DNA of 11,157 nt from CAJQQY01 sp964352225 (GTDB lineage Bacteria > Bacteroidota > Bacteroidia > Chitinophagales > Saprospiraceae). Shown here piece after piece: positions 7,601 to 11,157 of this stretch (its first letter is position 1; every line of letters begins with the position of its first letter). The notes below the pieces were generated by a model. It saw only the letters and a list, made by a program, of their open reading frames with translations, made no database searches and was not told the origin of the DNA. The translations under genes and the position numbers were made by a program. The DNA lies in the NCBI GenBank assembly GCA_964352225.1, contig CAYGRM010000220.1, positions 1 to 11,157 of the forward strand, in the 5' to 3' direction.

Positions 7601-10600
7601 ATCTGAATTTGTTCAGGATGCCAACGGCAACTGGTTTGATTTTGGAGGTAACTGCCCCACGGCAATACCAACTGGACCAGTACAAACCATAAGAATCAGT
7701 CCATGTGCAACTACCACTTTTGAAGCGTTGTGCCCAGGCTGTTGTGAGTTTACTGCAGCTTGTCCTAATAATACAGACCTTGGGGATTTCGATTGTACAC
7801 AACTAGGAAATATTCCTGCTCCTCCAACTACAGCTGCAGAAGCTGCTGCTCCTCCTTATAATATTACAATTGGAGCTACTCCATGTGGTACCGTTCAGGT
7901 ATTATCTATGGATGATATCCCTATGTCATCGTACGATGTATGTGTCATGGGTGGACAAACCGTTACTCGAACGGTAACTGTGTTTGATGATTTGGATGGA
8001 AATGGTATGTTGGATGCAGGTGAAGAATCTCAAGTTTGTACCTATACCTTTGATATTTTAGAAGACACTACTCCACCAACAATAGCATGTCCTGCAGATG
8101 TAACTATCGAATGTGGTGACTCGACAGATCCAGGAACAGGATCAGGATCAACTGGAACCGTTTCTGGTTCAAATACCACACAATTGTCTTGGGCAGATGG
8201 TACAACGGGATTAATTGGTAGTCCAACCACTACAACATCTGGAGCGCCTGTAGGAGCTACCATTACTGATGTAGATATATCTATTGAAATGGATCATTCC
8301 TGGACAGGTGACCTTACGTTTGAATTATTTTCTCCAGATGGAACACCTGTAACTATCCTAAGTGGCGTATGTGATGGTTCTTCTAATAATGATAATATTA
8401 ATGCCACTTTTGATGATGCAGGAGTACCCATAGTTTGCGGTACAACCACAAACAACCCTACAGCTGAAACCTGTAATGGCAATTTTGCCATACAAGCAGC
8501 AATTTCAGGAACTGTTCTGCCTAGTTCGCCATTGAGTGCTTTCAATGGAGGTAATCCAAATGGCAACTGGACTCTTAATGTTTCTGATGGAGTTGGTGGA
8601 GATGCTGGTTGCTTAAATAGTTTTACGGTAACCGTAGATTGGGAATTATTGCCAACAGGCGGAACAGGTACAGGCACAGCGACTGCTATGGATATATGTG
8701 ACCCTAACCCGAGTGTAGATTTTACTGACTCATTTGCACCAGCCGCCTGCTCTCAAGCTGGCGTAATTACAAGAACTTGGTTTGCTACTGATGCTTGTGG
8801 CAATGTTTCCGCTACATGCGAACAAACGATCACGATTAACCCTCCACTTTTACCAACCGTTACTGCTCCTACTTTCCCTGCGTCTGTTACTTGCGTAGAA
8901 GCCGAGGCATTCGTAGCTCCAAATGCTACCTATACTAACGGGTTAGTTGGGACTTGTGAACTTACTGGAGAAATTGTAGCTACTATAGATAATAACTGGG
9001 ATGCCTGTGGAGGTTCGTTAACTGTAAATTATAATGGATTTGATGATTGTGGACGATCACTTTCAGCTGGGCCTTTTACCATCATGGTAGATCCTGCTCC
9101 AGTACCAGTAATCTCGTATCCTGCATATTCTTCCCCTTTGACTTGTGAAACGGCACTTACTTTTTCAATTGCAGACGCTACTTATACTAATGGCTTAACG
9201 GGAGCTTGTAATATCTCTGGAACAATCCCCGCTGTCTTCGATAATAATTTCGATGCTTGTGGTGGAAACATTACGGTTTATTATTCTACATTTGATCAAT
9301 GTGGTAATTTTATTACGATAGCTCCTCTTATTCTTGAGGTGCAGCCTGCTCCGATTCCTACAATCACTCCTCCGACTCTTCCTGCTTCACTTTCATGTGA
9401 TGCTGCTGGAACTTACACACCTCCACCTGCTTCATTTGACAATGGTCAGCCTGGTGCTTGTAACCTTTCTGGTACTGCTTCTGCTATTGTGAATCATTTT
9501 TACGATGCGTGTGGTGGTGAAATTCAGGTGATTTACCTTGGCGAAGATGACTGTGGAAGAAGTTTAGTTAAAAACATTACGTTTATTCCTGTCGATCCAG
9601 CTCCGGCTCCGACAATCGATGTTCCTAGTTTCCCAACTTCACTCTCCTGCTCGGATGCAGAGAGCTACCAAGCTCCGATTACTTCTTATGATAATGGATT
9701 AGATGGAGATTGTAATATCTCAGGTCTTATCGTACCGGTAGCCACTTATAATGGTGATGCCTGTAATGGCGGAACATTAACCATCCTATATAGTGATACA
9801 GATGATTGTGGTAATGTATTGACTGCATCAGTAGGTATTCAAGTTGAACCTGCGCCTGCAGCAACGCTTAAAGGGCCTAATATTCCTTCTACTATTGAAT
9901 GTTGGCAGGCTAGTTCTGGATACGCCCCTGGTAATGCTACTTACTCGAATGGCGAAACTGGTTTCTGTGAAAACGCTGGGGAAATTGAGCCCGTCATTTC
10001 TGAACTTTGGAATAGTTGTGATGGTGGTATTATTATTTACGATTATAGTGGAGTGGATGATTGTGGAAATGTATTAACTCCTATCGTTATCAAAGTTTCT
10101 GTTCTTCCAGATACTTGGGCGCCAAATGGTGGATGTGCTCCTTTCGAAGAAACGATGCTTTCCATTGATGATGTACCTGAACCTGATGGCTTAGATTATT
10201 ACTTAGATCAAGTCGCTGCTGGGTATGACGAACCTTGTGGGGAAGTGATTGTAACTGTTATAGGTGATACAGGAACGCCTCAATGTAGTGGAGATGGATT
10301 TTTCGAAAGAGTATATACCGTAGAAATTGCTGATGAATGTGGTAATGTAACTGGTACTTGTTCGATCACTTTTAGTGGTAATTGCAACGCTAGCTATTGT
10401 ACTTTAAGTCAAAAGTTTTATGGTTACGCTGAATCTGAAATGAATGGCCAATCTTCTGAAGATATTATTAATACCCTTCTTGACAATGGAGCTAATCCAA
10501 TTGTTATTGGCGATGGAACTGATTGTGGTTTTATCATTGATGAAGCGCAATGCGTGCAAGATATGCTAAGTTCTTATGGAGCAGCCATTTCATTACCAGC

Positions 10601-11157
10601 TGGATATGCTCTAGATTGTGCTAATACACATAATTCATTAATCAATCAAATAGTCGTGACTATTTTAAATATTCGATACAACGAATCTTTAAACCCAGCA
10701 GGTTCATTAGACTTTGGAGATTTCGCATTAAGTGCTGCTTGCATGAATGTACCAGGATGGATATTAGCTGAATTACCAGATAACCCTACGGTCAATGATT
10801 TGCTTGAATATGCCAATAATTACTTGGCATGTCAATGTAATGATACCTGTGGGATTTATCAAGGTAGCAATCCTACTATTGGTTGTTTGACTAATCTCTT
10901 CTGGGGATTGAATTCCAGATTTGACAATTGTCAGGTTCCTGGGCCTTGTGGAAGTAATTTCACCGATCCGAATCTTAATGGACAACCTCCAGTAATCACC
11001 AATAATACCTTGGAAGTTTTTCCAAATCCAACGGATGATTTCATTAATCTGAAAGTAACTGACTTTATGGGATTACCTGCTGTGATTGAAATATTTGATA
11101 CGAGAGGAGCTAAATTGGGAGAGAGAACTTATCTACCAATTGAGCAAAATATCCTAG
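4632..11157 (+). CDS. Giant cysteine-rich multidomain secreted protein with T9SS sorting domain (3' end outside the window)
   Basis: One frame reads without a stop from ATG 4632 to the last base, giving at least 2175 residues; only the end of the sorting domain seems missing. Residues 1-36 are a signal peptide (basic MEKFIKMRSQ start, hydrophobic LVVFLLAF core, cleavage near NAQ). Then come an N-terminal region (37-219), three A+B repeats (220-1043), HYR-like modules (1044-1405) with a P/homo-B domain inserted at about 1177-1340, five modules of about 84 residues (1406-1826), an HYR-like module (1827-1922), a surface-protein domain (1923-2100) and the start of a type A T9SS sorting domain (2127 onward). 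By family knowledge it would cross the inner membrane by Sec and the outer membrane by T9SS, then be anchored at the surface or released. No catalytic domain is recognisable, so an adhesin or matrix role is inferred. The many paired cysteines suggest disulfides. ATG 4650 is a possible alternative start. There is no Shine-Dalgarno; the upstream sequence is AT-rich. Confidence 0.9.
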   Translation, partial: MEKFIKMRSQYIARQGHLLYMCLVVFLLAFGNLNAQITPIAIDNNPTNDCSGNNCWDWFNWSPIQDGMGNAIGGEGIAEDNACGTTIGATVEYTGADATPDFTGTLVGANTTDGTTPDIWTFSFDVALTNPVFDVNSLENDTELCFTDCLGNPLTITILGTSLDPGPSGAHCVTSGTNFIQVTGTYDCITITGTIPDNDPYTIGVGTCLAENPPPPVPPCTTCTAGTDYELISLDQTGTNPTTGFSTGIVEINNVCIGSYEFLFSDLDVNEDGNGTQFGGWDIDGGTMLLQIDFCDPLIVQQLDIRNLEVESEVSVGTTISGTGAAAVLGGQTLTVCSDLSGRMGVEPNPGNGEMNFVKTDGPGCSANPNGSYTFGTNPVSTLYFKYQNPAGGCTGDYVGFRIGTCYTPPPMVAPVCPVEIVQITCDMADVIANGPNNANTDEVAVDGNGNYFNFSSCSASLENAVTNGTMLQTVDIGCAELVQTTEECVIANCVIIPPCATCPVGSEYKFINLAGGSDEDGDGLEEGEIYLDGVCIGSFDVIFSDLDVTEDVSGTQFGGWDNDGGVYALQLDFCDPLLIEELYIRNLEVESQVSVGTTISGTPGPGAPATLGGLDLTFCDGSLRMLPEDPPVNQVITDGPGCGANPNAVYTIGGTAVSTLYFQYHNPPGGCTGDYVGFKIGTCVTPPPMVVPVCPFEEVRVTCDMQDVIANGINNGNTDLYVIDGAGNYFDFTNCNATALNDAYTNGTMLQTVDIGCAELVETIEECVPAGCVIEPTCAATMCPPDNNFGYISLNQNGTNGAGFPMGAVELDNVKIGTYEFLFSDLDVSEDGNGTTFGGWDNDGGTMLLQMDFCDQLMIQELDIRNLEVESQVSIGTTISGTGAAAVLGGQTLTVCDDPSGRMGVGPAPNEVITDGPGCGANTNATYTVGTNPVTTLYFKYHNPPGGCRGDYVGFRIGVCDPELPMAIPLCPLTLFEVDDCPNDPNNPISEFVQDANGNWFDFGGNCPTAIPTGPVQTIRISPCATTTFEALCPGCCEFTAACPNNTDLGDFDCTQLGNIPAPPTTAAEAAAPPYNITIGATPCGTVQVLSMDDIPMSSYDVCVMGGQTVTRTVTVFDDLDGNGMLDAGEESQVCTYTFDILEDTTPPTIACPADVTIECGDSTDPGTGSGSTGTVSGSNTTQLSWADGTTGLIGSPTTTTSGAPVGATITDVDISIEMDHSWTGDLTFELFSPDGTPVTILSGVCDGSSNNDNINATFDDAGVPIVCGTTTNNPTAETCNGNFAIQAAISGTVLPSSPLSAFNGGNPNGNWTLNVSDGVGGDAGCLNSFTVTVDWELLPTGGTGTGTATAMDICDPNPSVDFTDSFAPAACSQAGVITRTWFATDACGNVSATCEQTITINPPLLPTVTAPTFPASVTCVEAEAFVAPNATYTNGLVGTCELTGEIVATIDNNWDACGGSLTVNYNGFDDCGRSLSAGPFTIMVDPAPVPVISYPAYSSPLTCETALTFSIADATYTNGLTGACNISGTIPAVFDNNFDACGGNITVYYSTFDQCGNFITIAPLILEVQPAPIPTITPPTLPASLSCDAAGTYTPPPASFDNGQPGACNLSGTASAIVNHFYDACGGEIQVIYLGEDDCGRSLVKNITFIPVDPAPAPTIDVPSFPTSLSCSDAESYQAPITSYDNGLDGDCNISGLIVPVATYNGDACNGGTLTILYSDTDDCGNVLTASVGIQVEPAPAATLKGPNIPSTIECWQASSGYAPGNATYSNGETGFCENAGEIEPVISELWNSCDGGIIIYDYSGVDDCGNVLTPIVIKVSVLPDTWAPNGGCAPFEETMLSIDDVPEPDGLDYYLDQVAAGYDEPCGEVIVTVIGDTGTPQCSGDGFFERVYTVEIADECGNVTGTCSITFSGNCNASYCTLSQKFYGYAESEMNGQSSEDIINTLLDNGANPIVIGDGTDCGFIIDEAQCVQDMLSSYGAAISLPAGYALDCANTHNSLINQIVVTILNIRYNESLNPAGSLDFGDFALSAACMNVPGWILAELPDNPTVNDLLEYANNYLACQCNDTCGIYQGSNPTIGCLTNLFWGLNSRFDNCQVPGPCGSNFTDPNLNGQPPVITNNTLEVFPNPTDDFINLKVTDFMGLPAVIEIFDTRGAKLGERTYLPIEQNIL
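4740..5288 (+). other. N-terminal region of the giant protein, possibly a diverged A-type module
   Basis: This is residues 37-219 of the mature protein. It is cysteine-containing and rich in D, N, G and T (for example NDCSGNNCWDWFNWSP). I do not recognise a named family. Its second half follows the pattern of the later A modules: a strand WTFSFDVALTNPVFDVNSLE then VxxxxLCF, ending in YTIGVGTC, compared with LQxDFCDPLxIxxLxIRNLE and VGFRIGTC in the repeats. It ends in a proline-rich linker (ENPPPPVPPC). The relationship to the A modules is inferred from pattern only. Confidence 0.4.
5289..7760 (+). repeat. Three tandem ~280-residue A+B modules in the giant protein
   Basis: Copy 1 is 5289-6128, copy 2 is 6129-6965 and copy 3 is 6966-7760. 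Each begins with an A part of about 175 residues carrying FSDLDVxEDxxGTxFGGWDxDGG, then DFCD, (I/L)xIRNLEVES(E/Q)VS(V/I)GTTISGT, DGPGC(S/G)AN and GGCxGDYVGFxIG. A B part follows, with VCP, TCDMxDVIANG, GTMLQTVDIGCAELVxTxEEC. The B part of copy 3 is strongly diverged (GPVQTIRISPCATTTFEALCPGCC) but keeps the cysteine spacing roughly. Proteins are very similar between copies while many codon third positions differ, pointing to old duplications kept under selection. The A part looks like an all-beta domain with a calcium-binding-type acidic loop; I do not recognise a named family. Confidence 0.88.
7761..8063 (+). other. HYR-like module with a DxDxNGxxDxGE calcium-binding-type loop
   Basis: Residues 1044-1144 of the giant protein run from CPNNTDLGDFDC to YTFDILE, directly before the DTTPPTIACP start of the next module. 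The pattern (ACP start, TPCGTVQV, D, C, VTRTVTV, CTYTFDIL) resembles the HYR/Ig-like modules that precede 'DTTPP' in Bacteroidota surface proteins. At 7986-8027 it encodes DDLDGNGMLDAGEE, a classic DxDxNGxxDxGE loop known to bind calcium in bacterial surface proteins. The module assignment is moderate; the loop is clear. Confidence 0.55.
8064..8849 (+). other. HYR-type module split by an inserted domain
   Basis: The first half (8064-8132) reads DTTPPTIACPADVTIECGDSTDP. The second half (about 8658-8840) reads GTGTATAMDICDPNPSVDF..., then GVITRTWFATDACGNVSATC. Joined, they make a normal HYR-like module of the kind that reads CPADVTVECGDSTDP..GTATATDNCDP..TRTWTATDACGN in this phylum. About 175 residues of a different domain lie between TDPGTG and GTGTATA. 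Gly/Ser/Thr-rich linkers flank it on both sides. Confidence 0.7.
8160..8648 (+). other. P/homo-B (proprotein convertase P) domain inside the giant protein
   Basis: Residues about 1177-1340 match the P-domain pattern (PF01483): GATITDVDISIEMDHSWTGD, LTFELFSPDGTPVTIL, NATFDDAG, PLSAFNGGNPNGNWTLNVSDG and GCLNSFTVTVDW. P domains usually follow subtilisin or other protease domains and help fold or target them. Here no protease domain is visible anywhere in the protein, so it probably serves as a structural or binding module, as in other T9SS cargo proteins. Confidence 0.85.
8847..10109 (+). repeat. Five tandem ~84-residue cysteine-containing Ig/HYR-like modules
   Basis: Copies begin at 8847, 9102, 9354, 9612 and 9864, with spacings of 255, 252, 258, 252 and 246 bases. 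The shared pattern is P-x-(F/L)-(P/S)-x-(S/T)-(L/V/I)-(T/S/E)-C, then (T/S)-(Y/F)-x-NG, (A/T/D/F)-C-(N/E), (D/N)-(A/S)-C-(G/N/D)-G and (D/Q)-(D/Q)-C-G, ending in a VxPAP-type linker. Each module thus has about four cysteines, suggesting two disulfides. They resemble HYR modules in the DDCGN end but lack the usual CPxDxT start. They probably form a stalk carrying other domains away from the cell surface. Confidence 0.85.
10110..10397 (+). other. Final HYR-like module of the giant protein
   Basis: Residues 1827-1922 begin DTWAPNGGCAPFEETMLSIDDVPEPDG and end with YTVEIADECGNVTGTCSITFSGNC. The ADECGNVTGTCSITF end is the standard close of HYR-like modules in these proteins, though the beginning differs from the CPADxTIEC form. 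It sits between the five-copy stalk and the C-terminal domain. Confidence 0.5.
10398..10931 (+). other. C-terminal surface-protein domain preceding the sorting signal
   Basis: Residues 1923-2100 run from CTLSQKFYGYAESEMNG to the end NLFWGLNSRFDNC. The layout is: (C)TLSQxFYG start, a loop with IVIGDGTDCGFII, a LPAGYALDC segment, then INQIVVTILNIRYNESL, FALSAACM, PTVNDLLEYANNYLA and NSRFDNC. From memory, this resembles an unnamed domain that recurs in bacterial surface proteins just before the C-terminus (QxxWG, LPxG, LxLNxxYN, VxxLLxxAN, NxxFDxC). Its function is unknown to me. Confidence 0.5.
11010..11157 (+). other. T9SS type A C-terminal sorting domain (truncated by the window edge)
   Basis: From residue 2127 the sequence reads LEVFPNPTDDFINLKV, then AVIEIFDTRGAKLGE. 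This is the hallmark of the type A sorting domain (VYPNPxxDxLxI, then an IYDxxGxxV strand). The usual final strands (LPxGxYxxxI) are not reached, so about 30-40 residues probably lie beyond the window. By family knowledge the domain directs outer-membrane export through T9SS and is removed during attachment or release. Confidence 0.92.

Noticed and set aside
8160..8648. Evidence that the giant protein is a subtilisin-type protease
   Set aside because: A P domain is present, but no catalytic Asp/His/Ser motifs of a protease domain are visible in the 2175 residues read.
4736..8677. Minus-strand ORFs inside the giant gene (for example 4736-5104, 7443-7802, 8042-8263, 8294-8677)
   Set aside because: They lie antisense to a long frame with clear domains and repeats. 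Their products are low-complexity (V/P/S/T-rich), as expected from the complement of Gly/Thr/Asp-rich coding sequence.
9844..10077. Plus-strand 77-codon ORF within the five-copy repeat
   Set aside because: It is out of frame with the repeat, which stays intact across it; it has no domain or start signal of its own.
5289..10109. CRISPR array or DNA-level satellite repeat
   Set aside because: The periodicity is that of protein modules (about 840 and 252 bases), in frame and with diverged third positions; there are no short identical repeats with spacers.

Overview
The window looks like chromosomal DNA from a member of the Bacteroidota, probably a Saprospiria-like or related marine/environmental lineage. 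The lineage is inferred from gene content: a Reg_prop/Y_Y_Y sensor kinase, a LytTR response regulator, and a very large secreted multidomain protein ending in a type IX secretion (T9SS) C-terminal sorting domain. Gene starts lack strong Shine-Dalgarno sequences and gaps are very AT-rich, which fits this phylum. All three genes are on the + strand.

Left part (101-3237): one sensor histidine kinase gene of about 1045 codons, interrupted by a single -1 frame change. The signal peptide and first propeller repeats are in one frame (101-517). The rest of the propeller, the Y_Y_Y domain, the membrane helix and the HisKA/HATPase kinase core are in another (nominal start 595, open from 442). The most likely break is a run of seven T at 462-468; an eighth T restores a continuous, sensible protein. 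It may be a sequencing error, a real mutation or slippage.

Middle (3506-4273): a REC-LytTR response regulator, the likely partner of the kinase, 268 bp downstream of it. The 358 bp gap after it holds a hairpin, small palindromes and a possible tiny leader ORF, but no confident gene.

Right part (4632 to the right edge): a single reading frame of at least 2175 codons that I read without a stop and that continues past the window. It encodes a cysteine-rich exported protein. In order it has a signal peptide, an N-terminal region, three tandem copies of a roughly 280-residue unrecognised two-part module, HYR-like modules (one apparently split by an inserted P/homo-B domain), five tandem modules of about 84 residues, another HYR-like module, a C-terminal surface-protein domain and the start of a T9SS sorting domain. 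No enzyme domain is recognisable; the architecture suggests a cell-surface or released adhesin/matrix protein. That the two-component system controls this gene is possible from proximity but is not shown.

I found no RNA genes, CRISPR, insertion sequences, phage or defence genes. The most novel material is the module architecture of the giant protein: the three A+B repeats and the nested P domain.
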